Assembly: GCF_040807025.1 (NCBI RefSeq) | Contig: NC_090944.1 | Coordinates: forward strand, 121,536,738 to 121,600,737 | Direction: 5' to 3' | Length of the DNA stretch: 64,000 nucleotides | Source of the DNA: Struthio camelus | Lineage: Eukaryota; Chordata; Aves; Struthioniformes; Struthionidae | Shown: one piece after another, positions 51,084 to 63,800 of the stretch | Layout: each line of letters begins with the position of its first letter | Numbering within the stretch: position 1 is the stretch's first letter | Notes under the pieces: model-generated | What the model was told of the DNA's origin: nothing | Seen by the model: only the letters and a program-made list of their open reading frames with translations | The model's database searches: none | Made by a program: the position numbers and the translations under genes

Positions 51084-54000
51084 CCGATTAACTATATGTG
51101 AATATATATTCCAGCTGCTGGGTTATTAGACTTCATCACATGCTAGATGGCCATGTATAGCCACTGTTATGCTAGCTACCTTTCATGTGTACGTCTGCAT
51201 AACATATTCCGTTGAATTGTGCAGCTGAGCAAACATAATAAATCTGATCGTAGAAAAGGAGCGGTTAGACACAAGCTCTGTCCAATGACAGAGACAAAAG
51301 CCCAGAATAAGCAAGTCACAATGTTAACCCAGTATTCTGAATTTCAGTACAATTTTAAATAAAGTGACAAATTTGGGGGGAAAACAAAGCATCTTAGCGA
51401 AATGTCAGCAAATATACAATTGTCGAGGGAAGCATGGAGAATTTAAAGACCTTGACATTTGTGATCAAATGTGCTGAGGCATGTAAACTGGAAGAGGCTA
51501 AATAAAGGAGGAAGAGGCAATGTATTTGCTAATTGTCATAAAAGTAAATTTTTAATGTTTAGTGGAAAATGCAAAAAAGACAAACAGTGTTAAACAGACC
51601 GATCTTTCTAAAAAATTGAACAGATTACTACTGCAGGTTAAAATGCTGTATTATCTAGTGTAGCAATGCACAATTTTTCTTCGTGGCCAAAATTTTAATC
51701 TGCAAAATTTTTTTATTTTGACATTTCAATTTCTCTAAGTAGTGGTGAAAACTAGAGTCTGTGGCTTTGAAGATCACAATTTAACTCTGATTACTCTTCT
51801 CTGGAACTAATAAACGTTAGTAAAATTCACCTGTGCATTCAAACACTTTTTTTTTTTTATTGAAACAACCATAAATAGAATAAGATTTTAAGATGCTTTC
51901 CTAGGTGACAAGTAGATAAGTAGAGAGAGAGTTTTTTCCAGAGCACAGAGGATACTCGCACACTTAACCTCTCACCAGAAGTCTGTGGGAATTTAATGAC
52001 AAACTGTCTGTTGTGCCTTTGGAATTATCCTTCCTTAGTTATTACATGTTAAGAATAGTTACTCCAATTACTGTATCAACACTGAGAAGCAATATGACAT
52101 ACTACATAGGTATTTATTAATATTGATAAATTATAGCAGAATATTTTCAAAAATAAGATATGATCTCTCCCCAACTTTGCTTTTCTTGGCTATATGTGTT
52201 TACACTACAGTTGCTGTGGAGGCAGCATACATATTTAATTTAATATTTTATATTGTATCTTGAAACACTATCCTGGGCAATAAATAAATAAATTACCAAT
52301 ACTTTCAAACATTTAGTAATCTCTCTCAAAATATTACTTTATACAAATCTGAATATTGTAGTCTTTTAATCACTGGTAAGATTTGTACATGTGCCAGAAA
52401 TTTGTTACTACTTTTTTAAGTGTTTTAAAGTACAGCAACATTAGCTATTTTGAATAATGGTCTTGGACAGAAGAGTACAGAATCATTTTCCTTAGGATAG
52501 TATAAAATACATATTTCCTCTGGGGGGAAACTTATGAAAGTAATTTTTTCTGTCTAGCTAATCTATTTTGCAAGGTACACTTTTGTGTAATTCTATTTTA
52601 GCAAATGTTAAAGCAGCATTTTTTTTTCTCTTTTGGGAAAAAAAAAGACATTTTTAGTCTACTGAAATCATCTGATTACTAAGAAAATGTCTAGAATTCT
52701 GGGGAATGTATCAAGTTATTCCTGTGCCCTAGTAATAGAATAATTTTTAGCAGATGGTAATCATCGATAGAAAAATTTAGTGTATTTAAGTGAAACACGG
52801 CATTGAGAGAGAGAAAAGATTATATGTTTATTTTGAATTCCTTATACCTTCTTAAAAAGCCCTCAGAATATAAGTAGATTTCAAGCTGTGAAAAAGATAG
52901 TAAGATATTCATTAGATTTGGCACTTGGAAATCTGTCCAAGAGAGTTTGAATTTTTTTAAGATTAATACCAAATTGGTGATCAATGTTTAAGTCACACAT
53001 GTCAGCAAAGAAATACATAAATCTGATTAGATTATCTTGGTAAAAACTCTATGTCCTCTTTTCAGTTTCACTGAAAAAAGTGTGTGATAAATTGCACAGC
53101 GATTACTTCATTTAAGGACCAAGTTGAGACAATAAATCCTAAAGGTTTGATACTTACCCATTAATTGATAATAACGTGCCAGACTTCAGATAGCTCAGTC
53201 CTGTAATTCATATGTGTGGGAATTAAAACCTGTTTGTTTGTGGGATTAGTGGTATGGTTTCACCTGCTGGAACTTGATGCACTGGAGTTTTCTTGGATCA
53301 AATAAAGCAAGCCATTTGTCATCATTTTTACACCTCATGATCTAATATGCTTGAAGACCATCTTAACTGTTCTTTTCATTTGTACTACTCCTTCTGGGAC
53401 ACGCATGTGGGAGAGAGAGAGAACAAGCAGAAGTTATTCAGTTTGTTGAGTGAATGTAGACACATATTTTTAACTCTTCAATATTCAAATTAGATCTAGG
53501 TATAAGTTTTTTACAGTTTGTTTCCACAAGGGCCTTCTTGATTTGGCTTATCCGTGAAGGAACAATATTTCCCAACACTTCTTTTCTGTAAGTGTTCTGG
53601 AACAAACAAATCTTTTTGGAGAGCCAAAATATTTTGTTTGAATGAAGCTAAGTGTTGATTTTTTTGATAATAATTTCTTGTTAATGAAATAGCAACAGAA
53701 TTAAAATTTCTATAAGATCATTTTAAATTTTTTTAACAACGCTCTTTTAATACCTTAGCAGACAAATAACTTGCAACAGCAGTTCCATTACAATTTTCCA
53801 CAAAAAAGGGTTCACAAGCCAAGGATTTGTGCTGCGTTTTAAAGATACAGTGTATTCAAAAGTAAAGTTTTACTTGAAAAAAATTACAAATTATACATGG
53901 TAAAGAACAGTCAAAGGAGAATTCTTATGCAATGCCTGTGAAACTGAAACAAGGACTTTTCTTTGCGGTGCATCTCTAAATGAATACTGTATGTTTGTGC

Positions 54001-54229
54001 TATGAAGAGGTAAAAACTGGTACGAGAAAATGCGGTGAATTATATGAAGAAAAAAGTTTTACCTCTTGTTATGGAGGCACACCAGACTTTCGAGTGACAA
54101 AGTGAAGTAGGTATTTTCATCTCAGTCATTACAGCTCGATACAGAAGCCAAGTAAAAGGAGGGAACCTATAACTCAGGTGCGCTCTCCAAAGCAGAAATA
54201 GGATGCATGCTTCTGTGAGAGATGAGATT

Positions 54230-54420
54230 ACTGGAGTTGTAGCTGACTGGAACGCACTTCCAGAGCTCCCCAAGGACTGAGACCTTCAAACTGGCTGTTT
54301 GAATGGGCAACCATTCTTTAGGAAATTATCAAACAAACCAACCATATGGCCAGTCTGGAGGATATGAAAAAGACAGTAGTAAAGCAGCAGGACTCGGTTG
54401 GACTATACCGTGTTTTACTC
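54230..54420 (+). repeat. CR1/L2-type LINE 3'-end relic (weak)
   Basis: Words tttaggaaattatc and ggactcggttggactat(acc) resemble the conserved 3' tail of CR1/L2 LINEs (typically '..gaattat..' and 'ttggactagatgacc'), and gactggaacgcacttccagag resembles upstream tail sequence. This is read by eye at high divergence. Confidence 0.35.
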
Positions 54421-54980
54421 AGAACAGGTGCTTTCACAAGGTATTTATGTAGTGACCAAGAACTAATAATTGACTGCAATGTTAATGTTAGAATTTGATA
54501 GCAGCACTAAATTTGTCTGATCTTGGAAAGGCTAGGCTGTAGGGTAAAAGATTCTTAAAGGATATCCTGAAACCTAATCTCTGAATCAGCTGAAATTATT
54601 CTGCTTTATGCTTCTTTGGCTCTCTGTCAGATTAATAGGCTTTTTCCTTCCTCATTTAATTTACCTTTGTCTCTTCTGGTGATATATTTCAGCTTTACGT
54701 TTTTTCCTTCCCCTTGTTTGCTCTCCTCTTACTTAATCTTGAGTTGTCTCCTTTTGCCTTTAGGATTTAAACGAAGAAGCCAAAAAGGGAAAAGTCTTTC
54801 TGCTGATAACTTTTCATTTTCTCAGGTCTCATTTTCCCGAAAACCCTGATTCAAACTTGTGAATTTGTGAATCAGAGCAACCAAACAGATCCTTGCATTG
54901 GGATGCAAGTCATCATAACAGAAGGCATTTGCACTCATTTCAATCTAAACTACCTAAAAACAATTACAGTTGTTAGGTCT

Positions 54981-55008
54981 AATTTTAGTTAGTTTTAGTT
55001 TTAGTTTA
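54981..55008. repeat. TTTTAG-type short repeat
   Basis: Imperfect TTTTAG(TT) units in a row. It resembles a telomere-like hexamer but is not TTAGGG. Confidence 0.6.
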
Positions 55009-58000
55009 GGCTCTGCTCCATGGAAAGGGTGGATCTGTGTGAAGGTGATTATTTGATCTGAATAGAACCATTTTGAAAGACAGTCCATAAAACCAGAATT
55101 TTCTATTCATACGGCAAGACCAGTATCTCTAAGAGGTTCCGGTTTGTGTTAATCTAATGAACTGACTTGGATTTTATCTGCCACAAATTTCATATTCTAG
55201 GACAATACCAGATTAATTGGTCTAGGTTTCTTGATGATGTCAGTAAAGGCTTTCAAATATAAACATTTGTTGAAATATCTTGCTAAGTATGGTACTGGAC
55301 TCTGACTAGAGAATTCCTAATGATTCTCTTCACAACTTTGTGCAAAAAAAGCCATGTAATCTTATGTTTTAGCACTTCTACAATCTGTTATCAATAAACT
55401 CTGTAACTGTTAGCTGCTTGCATTTCACCACAGAGCATTATATCCTCCCTCTCTTTTTCTTCATGTGCCATCCCATTTTAGGAAGATACACCTATTGCTA
55501 TCTCCTGTTCTTTTCCTTCTTTTTTTTTAAGGATGAATATAATACTTATCTTCTTCTGTTGATCACATTTTCCATAAATGACAGGATGTCTGAGATTCTC
55601 ATGCAGCTTCCATTTAGCATTTCCCAGTTACCACATCTTCTGATTTGCATTGCTGATTCTTTTTTGATGTTGAACCTCATTCCACTAGAATTTCCTCCCT
55701 CAGATACTTCCTTCTTATATTAAGTCAGACTTATTCATATTCCTCAACAAATGATATTTAACACAGTGATAAAGATAAGGAAATGTATGTAGCAGTAATC
55801 ATTGGTTTCAGATGGTACATATCACATCAGATGGCCTCTACAGTTTTGAAGGATTTATAGGAAATATTTTATTCCTTTGCAATCTCCTTGAATGCCATAT
55901 CTCTCCCCTGACTGCTGTTTCTATTCCTTAAAAACAATTCTATTTCCACCTCTGTTCCTGCATGGTCGTTCTTTCTGATTTTCAGTGATGTGGGCCTCTG
56001 TTTTTCAACTTGATCAGTTTTGCCCCCCACCCATGTTTTTTATAGATGTCTATCTGAGGGGTTTACTATTCAAGGACTTGACTTTTTTGTTCAGTTTGTT
56101 TTATTCTTAGCCTAGTCTTAAGATTTTTTTCTCATTTTGAACACTGTCTCTGGCCTTTGGCCACTCCCTATAATGATTTATTACTCATTCCTAGTGAAAT
56201 CTGTGTTTGAAGTTGGGTGTGAAGAACTTTCTACTTTAAATAGTAATTTTAAGTAACTTCTTTTTGTTGCTCTCTCCTAAGGTGCGATTAGGTAGCTTTA
56301 ATGTGGTGGTATGTTGTAATGCTACGTAATATAATACAGAATACACTTCATTAAATATATAAGATACAATTTCTTGTACCTACAAAGTGACAGAAATAGA
56401 ACAGCACAGCACCTGGACCTCCTACTCAAAATTGTTAATTCAGTTCCTAAAAAAAATCCATATGCAGTGTTACAGGATTTCCCTGCCCTCTAAGTCAGAT
56501 TGAAAACAAAATTGAATACAAGTTATATTGGTAAGGTTTAAAATAAATTGTCTGCAGAAGCTATTTTTGGTGGGCAAATTTGGATTCCATATAAAGGAAA
56601 TGAGCGTAAGTTGTTTCCTAATGTATGATCCGTAATGCAGCTACTGTTGTTTCTTATTCTTTGAAGTTCAAATGGGCAAGCAGAGAATACTCACCAACTC
56701 TTCAAAGAGGATAGAAAACACACCAACATAGACAGCTGCCTGGAACTGCCATGAAATGCCAGCAGCCCCAAATCTGCAATTACATATGAAGAATTGCAGA
56801 TAAAGTGGATGCACGTTCACTCTAACTGATTCTAAAGGCCATTGACATTTGGACCCATAGTCAAAAAGCTAACTTTGCTTTTGTCATTCTATCATTCCAG
56901 CTATGGAGAGGCCCAGTTGGGCTACTTAAAAAGTTAAGGCTTAGTGTGGGTTTTTTTTTTTTTTCCTCTTTAGAACCAAAATAGCTGAGGAAGTAAAATA
57001 AAATTAGTGTAAAAAGCAAGGGCAAGAAGTAAAGAATTAATACATTTTCCTCTTTAGGAACAGATCATACGTTACTGAGAAGAAAACAAAGACAATGAGA
57101 AAAGCTCTAATGATGTAGCTTATAAATTGCGGATAATCTATTTGTGGGACGTAAAAGTCAATTTTAGTCTGTAAAGAATAATATGATATCATTAAAATTT
57201 GGAAGCGCTATCTGTTGGTAGAACTCATGAGGGGCCATATTAGTCTTTCTGTAAAGAGTTTACATTGACAATGTGGTGGCCTGGTAGCTCAGCTCCTAAG
57301 TCTGAAGTCATACTGACGTATGAGGCTGAAGCTAGAGGAAACTGAGAAGCTCCTTATGATAGAAATTCCATGAGCTATAACAGTGTTTTAGCTAACATTT
57401 CCTATGGAAACAGAGGCACTTTTTTCATTTTAATTTTTCTCGTTGTTAAAGAAAGAAGGAAGGGAGCAATATAACCCCTAGCACAGAGAACTTAATAAAA
57501 ACATGGGGCTATGCTCTATTTGCAGCCTAAGGAGTTATAGCCCTTCTCAGCTACTCAGTAAAAGTAGGCTGGGGTGAAACAAAGCTGAACTTGTAAATAG
57601 GTCCTGGGATCTTACGTGAGTTTAAAAATGGTGATCCTGTGGTAACTGTCTGTAGACTAGTTAAATTGCTATTTGACCTCTGTGATAATTTGAAGCTATC
57701 AAATGTGTGCATAGGCTGTCATCATCTAATAATATTTCCTCTATAGTACAGGCCAAACTATTAAATCTAGTCATTTCTTCATCAGAGGGACTCTGAAGCA
57801 AAGTAGCTGTCATATAAGTCCAAGGCCTTAAAAGGGAAGTTTATTTGTTCATAACTAAAGTTCTCTCTTAAAAGTTTAAGCAGGAATAAACATTCAGGAA
57901 AATGTGATGTGTAGAATATAGAAAACAACTTGTCTCCTTCCCATTCACATCTTTGACGTCATATCTGGATAATCCCTGCTATTGTACAATCACTAAAGGA

Positions 58001-58345
58001 AAATTCACTTTGGAAGACATTATTTTTTCTTTTGTTTTGAAGCACAAACTCATTACAATATGCCTAGTTATTAAAATATGCTTACATTTAGCAGAACTGA
58101 ATGGGTTTTTTTTTTTGATAAAATGATTCATCATTAGAAAATTGTTAATGATTTTCATGAAATGCTTCCACAAAAACATACCAGTTTCATTAGAGATAAT
58201 CCTCATCTTAGTTTAGAGCCAGAGGGCTCTCTCCCAGCAGAGCCAGTAGTCTACTGATGAGGGCATTTACCCTGAATATGGAAGGCTGGCCCAACTGCTG
58301 AGTACCCCAACTCATCTGGAGCGAAAACTATTGTTTCTTGTGTAC

Positions 58346-58410
58346 CTGTATATGTATATGTGTGTGTATGTATGCATTTTTTTAGAATGGATAAATTATA
58401 TATATATAGG
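58346..58410. repeat. TATG/TG and TA microsatellites
   Basis: gtatatgtatatgtgtgtgtatgtatg followed 20 bp later by ttatatatatata. Confidence 0.8.
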
Positions 58411-60900
58411 TGCAAGTGCATTTCATACCGACACATATAAACATAAACATATGTACATACAAACATAAAAGCGATCTATTTTTCTTCTGGGTGCAGCAGT
58501 TCTAAAAACCTTTACATTTTTCCCTTGAAGTTAAGCTGTGTTAGATCCAATTCCAGAATATTGGGGAGATCCTTTAAAACATAGAATATTATTGAACGTG
58601 TTCTTATGACATATGCCAGATATTTGCACTTTGCAACAGATAGGCCAGTGTGTGTGCAAGTTGCATCCCCAGTTGCATTCCTCATAGTCCTTACAGGTTA
58701 ATTCACAGTAATGAGTTTATTCCCTATTTCCCTGTAGTCATAAACAAGAAAGAAAAAAAAAACAACAGAAAGCTTCAAAAACTCACGACCTCCTGTATAA
58801 GTCTGTTTGTCTCAAAAAATAATTTATACATGCTTTAGACTTATTCAATAAGTATGGTTGTTAACATTTAGCCAGTATCTTTATAATTTTATGTCAGGAC
58901 ATTTTAGTCTTCTCTTGTGTTGACAGAAATGAGGGACGCTGGATAGGTACCCTTAACTGTTGAACCAGCTTACATTCTAGTGATTTCCTTTAGCCTTTGT
59001 GATTTGCATTAAAAAGCAAGATTTCAACAAAAGATACATAAACATGTGTCATGTTTTCACATGTAATTACCAAAGTTGTGTTTTAAAAGTAGGAAATAAT
59101 ATATGCAGTTGACCATAAATAGCTGAACACTTAGGCTGATATTAGGCTATAGTATGGCTACCTTGTTTCTGCTGACTTACTTAAATGAGGTGTATGGTAC
59201 TCAAATCTTGGGCCTTGACAATGTTTGGGAGCCTGTAGGTATTAAAGAAACAACAACCCTACTGACCATTTCACACATAGGCTTGGAGCTCTGAATAGTG
59301 TTAGCTACAAATAACAAGCATTGGTAGGTCTTTGCGTTCATTAGCCTTTCCACCACTTTGGGACTACCTCTTACTTAACAGCAGAAGAGAATCTGTTATT
59401 CCCCTCTTTTAAAAGCATTACATAAACTCAAAATGAAAACCAATGTAGTGGTTTACAGTTACGTGCACGTGATTTAGTTAAATAGAGACACTCGGAGCTA
59501 TTTACAGTATGTGAATGAGTTAGTGGTTAGGAAAAGTTAACAACTTGTTAAGTTAGACAGAGTATGGTATATTTATGCCATCTTTTATGATTATTTTTAT
59601 GGCCACGTTGGCTTAAACTCTAACAATTTGTCTTTCATAACACTTTCTAACTGAAGGACTTTAGACAGAAGTGTCCTTAAAAGGATACATTCTACATGCA
59701 GTCCTTTTTTCCTGAAATTAGTTTGAAGTTGGTTCTGTCACAGCAGAACATTTAGTGAGCTAAACCTTGTTTAGACAAAGAGCTGAAAGATGCCAAAGTA
59801 GTAAAAACAGGGACCTAGTGAATGAGCCCTGCTATTATTATGCTACAGAAATATCAATCCATAGCCTCAGTACCAACATGTCTTGAATGAACTTGTCACT
59901 TAGCAAAATAACAATGTTTTAGGGCTCTACTGAAAGATTTGATATTTAATTGTACTGATTGATCAAAAAGTGTAAACAACAATGATAAACATGTGAAATC
60001 TCTGTATTCTAAGGATAATGGTTAGCTTAAGCTCTCTGTCTGTTGCTAAATGCTGCTAAATGAATTACTGAATACAATGATGAGAAGTGATTCAAGCATT
60101 CTGTTCTAAACACTAATTTTCTGGATGCTGGCAGAAGGTGTATAACTGATAAAGGGAAAACTACACAGGCATATGCTTTCACCTATCAATAGTAAATTAT
60201 AACTTTAACAGTACTAAAGTAGAGGAGTAGAGGGGCAAGTGGCTACAGTGCCTGAACAAAGAGAATGTGAGACAAAATGGCATATTCTCTTTAATGTGGC
60301 TGCTAATTTCAGTACCTCCTTTTTATTACATTATACTGATGATATCCTTTGAAATTTGAACAAAATAATGAATTAGTTATGTGGGAGATTAGGGATGTCA
60401 TTCTCATGGAGAACTCTTTTATGGAAAAATAAATGCAATGTAAGACATCTGGAAGGCAAAAAGCATGTTCATTTATTAGTTATTTTGGCAGTGATGTTAA
60501 GTGGCAACCAAAGAAAAGAAAAGAATAGCTCCACTATATACAAATGAAAATTCTATATCCTCCTCCTTTTTGAATATTAACATATTTTTGTTTATCTTAT
60601 TTCATCATAGTTTCCTACTGTATATGAAAGAAAAGCATACTGATGCAAATGTAGCTGAGAACAAAAGTGGTAGAAGGACAGAATGAATTTAGGAACACAG
60701 CAGAAGTATGTCAAAAAATAATACAGAGAAGAGGAAAAAGAGATGCATATGCCTAGAGAGCAAGAGGATGAAAGGAGAATTGTAAAATGATGAAAGAAAA
60801 GGTTATGTGCAACAGAAGGTAAAAAGAAGAATGTAGTAAGAATACTAAAACAAAAGCATATGTAAAAATAGGGAAAATAATAAATAACATAAAAAATAAT

Positions 60901-60980
60901 GGACCAGATTCTCACCTGGATAAACAGATGTAGCTCCATTAATTTCCATTGCAGCTGTATTTACTGACAGCCAGGTCTAC
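60901..60980. repeat. Palindromic MITE-like relic
   Basis: The segment ggaccagattctcacctgg..gtagctccatt..agctgtatttactgacagccaggtc is roughly self-complementary about its centre (around 60,945). It closely follows a dispersed sauropsid repeat I remember with words 'agattctcagctgg' and 'gtgtagctccattgac'. It is the best preserved of the three candidates in this window. A Harbinger/Chompy-like assignment is tentative. Confidence 0.5.
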
Positions 60981-61249
60981 ACTAGCAATTTCCCAGTGGT
61001 AATTAAAACAAATCATTGACCTGAAGTCTCTCCGGCTGAGCTCTTTGCATCTCTGCTGTATCTAGGATTTGGGGTTACTCAGATTTAAGAGTTGTCTGTC
61101 TTAGTGTCATATGTCTTCCCAACAGGCGCATCAATACTGCCCTTAAACTGAAGTAGTTCCACAAGCTCATGCTTCCACGAACACAGATTTTTTCTTAGGA
61201 AGCACGGGCAGGAAGCTCTGCAACACTGGTATCCATGGCAGTCTCTGCC

Positions 61250-61990
61250 ATATAAGTGTCTAAATGTGGAAGCTTTCCCCTTTCATAGTTTTCTATGGCA
61301 GTACAATCATGCTGCTTACTACCACCTCTGGCCAGGATTCACAAGCTGGATTTGGACTAAATATAGAGGCACAGGAGACATGGTCCAACGACTTCACGTC
61401 TCCAGTGCAAGGAGCCCATTGCTGTGTCCTGGCTCGGGCTCGCTGTGGGAAAGAAAACAGCTTGGTGACAACCACAGAGGCCACTGCCCCTTGGCCCACA
61501 GTTGACTGGAGTGGCATTGGAAATGGGCATCAACTGGGGACCTGGATGCTGAGGACTTGGGCTGACCTGGATGCATTGCTTTCAAGGGTAAAGGATGGCG
61601 TTTGAAGCTTTTTCCCAGGAGACTGTGCACCATCTTTACCATGAACAACAGAGAGTTTTAATGTGCATTTGGTCATCTCTCTGCCAGATTGCAACTGACT
61701 GAAGCCTGCTGTGCACTACCAAAACTCTCCGAGGTTGCCTTTTCACCCAGGCAGCAATCATGAGGACTGGATGCTGCAGTCACCATATGCCCAGAGGCAT
61801 CCAGGAGATCTCCAGCATCTGCAACCAGTACTTCCTTTTTGAGAATACTAACAGTGCATATTTCTCATGTGCAGGCTGATTGAAATTGTTCTACTTAAGT
61901 ACTACCCAATGTTTTCTAAAAAGATAAAGCCTTTCACTTTTATAATGGGAATATTCTCAATCCTTCTATCTCAATCCTTTTTTTCTTCCA
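61250..61990. other. GC-shifted non-coding segment, unidentified
   Basis: The left part of a GC-shifted block inside an AT-rich intron. A 113-codon frame at 61,264-61,605 has no recognisable domain, no splice context and no similarity I know. The block could be an old insertion continuous with the minisatellite that follows. Confidence 0.4.
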
Positions 61991-62049
61991 TCAGGGTGGT
62001 CACTGGCTTCTCTCCCATTAGCTACAGCTTTGGGCTTTTCTCCTTCTCC

Positions 62050-63250
62050 TGCTCCCTGTCTATCCCACAACAGCTGTGTCTCCCCTCCTCCCCCAAAGCC
62101 TCTGTGTTTGGATCCCAGTCCTTTCCCCACTTGTCCAACAGCCTCAGCTATTTCCCTATGTTCCCAGGCCTCTGCTTCGGCTCCTGGCCCCTCTCCCCCT
62201 ACAGCAGCTGCCCAGCTCTGCCCTGCTGAGCCCCTGCTTTTAGCTGTGCCTCCTGGCCCTCTGCCTAGCCAGGGATGATCCCCACCCTCCCCTTCCTAGG
62301 CCTCTGCCCTCAGCTTTGGCTTCTGGCCACTATGCTTTCTCCTTTGCCATCTTTCTGGACTCAGCTTCTGCCTTTGGCTTTTGGCTCCTTCCCTGCCCTC
62401 ACCTAATTTTCAACAGCTGACTTCTCTCTCTCTCCTCACCTCCAGTTTTCCTTTGGTTTCTCATTTTCTCCCCTTCTTCTGCAGCCTCTAAGGCCACCCT
62501 CATCCAAGTTTGCAGATCCCCAGCCCCTGCTGCTGGTTTCAGGTCCCTTTCCCCAGCTCTCAGCAGCTGTCTCTCCCCGTTCCCATGGGGCATCTGCCTT
62601 TCACACTGCCTTTTGGCCCTTTCCCCACCTCGCCCAGGCCTCAACAGTTGTTACCCCACGCACGCCAGCCAGGTCTGGGGGGAGAGGGGAGGCTCTCCAA
62701 ACTCCTCCCCAGCCCCTGCCTGTGCTTCTCTGCCCCTCTGCCAGCTCTCAGCAGCTGTTTCCCCTCACCCCAGGCCTCTGCTTTCAGCATCTGGCCCTCT
62801 CAGCAGCTGTCTCACCCCTGTCCCTCAGCCCACCCCTCAACTCTGAGACACTCTGTCTCTGGTGTCTTGTCCTTTTCTCAGTCCTCAGCAGCTTGTCCTA
62901 ACCCTGGCTGGAGATCTTTACCTTGAAGTCTGACTTATGCCCATATCCCACAATCATGCCACAACAGCTTGTTTGGCTCCTTATCCTGACCCAGCTCAAC
63001 AGCTGTTTTCCTTAGTGCCTTTCTGCCTTTGGCATCTGGCTTCTGGCTTTCCACACCCCATTTGAAACGCTTACTTTAACAGCCTCAACCTTCCTCCTCC
63101 TTTCAGGCCTCTTCCTGTGCCTCCTGTCCCCCTTGCCCAGCCCTTGGCATCCAACTTTCCCTTCTGCCCAGGCTTGAATTTCTGCACGTGACACCTCTGC
63201 CGCTGCTTGAGCCTGTCACCCTTTCTCAGCTCTCAGTTGTTTGCCTGCTA
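62050..63250. repeat. Degenerate pyrimidine-rich minisatellite with CAGCAGCTG/CAACAGCTG core
   Basis: CAGCAGCTG or close variants (CAACAGCTG, CAACAGTTG, CAGCAGCTT, AACAGCCTC) recur near 62,068, 62,136, 62,202, 62,411, 62,481, 62,561, 62,641, 62,749, 62,801, 62,886, 62,962, 62,997 and 63,078. The most frequent spacing is about 65-85 bp. Between them recur phrases such as ggcctctgc, ttt(c/g)agcatctggc and tctggccctctccc. The + strand is strongly C/T-biased. Long frames here are repeat-driven. Confidence 0.75.
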
Positions 63251-63644
63251 AGATGCCATCACAAGCCTTTTGTAGCCACTCCACTGATGGCTGTTTGTGC
63301 AGAGTCATCACAGCCTTCTCCCTGTCTGCAGAGCCATGGACCTTCCTCCCACCTTAAGACACCTTTGAAGACTGCCTCTCCCTTGCCCTCCTGTCCCCCT
63401 GCCTTCCCTCCAAACTTGGCAGGTGGGCTGCCGCCTGAGCTACCTCCTTACTTTCTTATGAGCATCTGCAAGATGAAGTCCTCGCTTCAAAACATATCTC
63501 CCTCCCCCTCTGCAAGCACGTGCCTGGCCTGGGTGCTGCCAGCTGGAAGCAGGGGCTGGGAAATTGCGTGGCAATGGGTCAACAGATTTTTGCACATCAA
63601 GCTTCATTATTGTGACAGCACGTCACAGCAGTGACAACTGAGTT

Positions 63645-63800
63645 GTCAGAGTGGCCTCCAGGAACAATTTGAAGTTGTGGGACAACATGATCCACAGCAG
63701 AAACACTATTAAAGGGGAGACCAACATGACCCACAGGAAAATATGTAATACACAGTGGCCAACATGGCCCTCAGGAATAATAAGAGCAGGGGCAATATGT
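63645..63800. repeat. 38-bp tandem repeat, about 4 copies
   Basis: Units related to (g)ccaacatg(a/g)cccacaggaa have AACATG at 63,684, 63,723 and 63,761. An earlier partial unit (tggcctccaggaacaat, 63,652) and a later degenerate one (caatatgtccatacag, about 63,793) flank them. Confidence 0.75.

Noticed and set aside
54981-55008. Interstitial telomere repeat
   Set aside because: The unit is TTTTAG-like, not TTAGGG, and only a few imperfect copies exist.
61264-61605. 113-codon frame in the GC-shifted block
   Set aside because: No known domain and overlapping frames on both strands. It is better explained by local composition.
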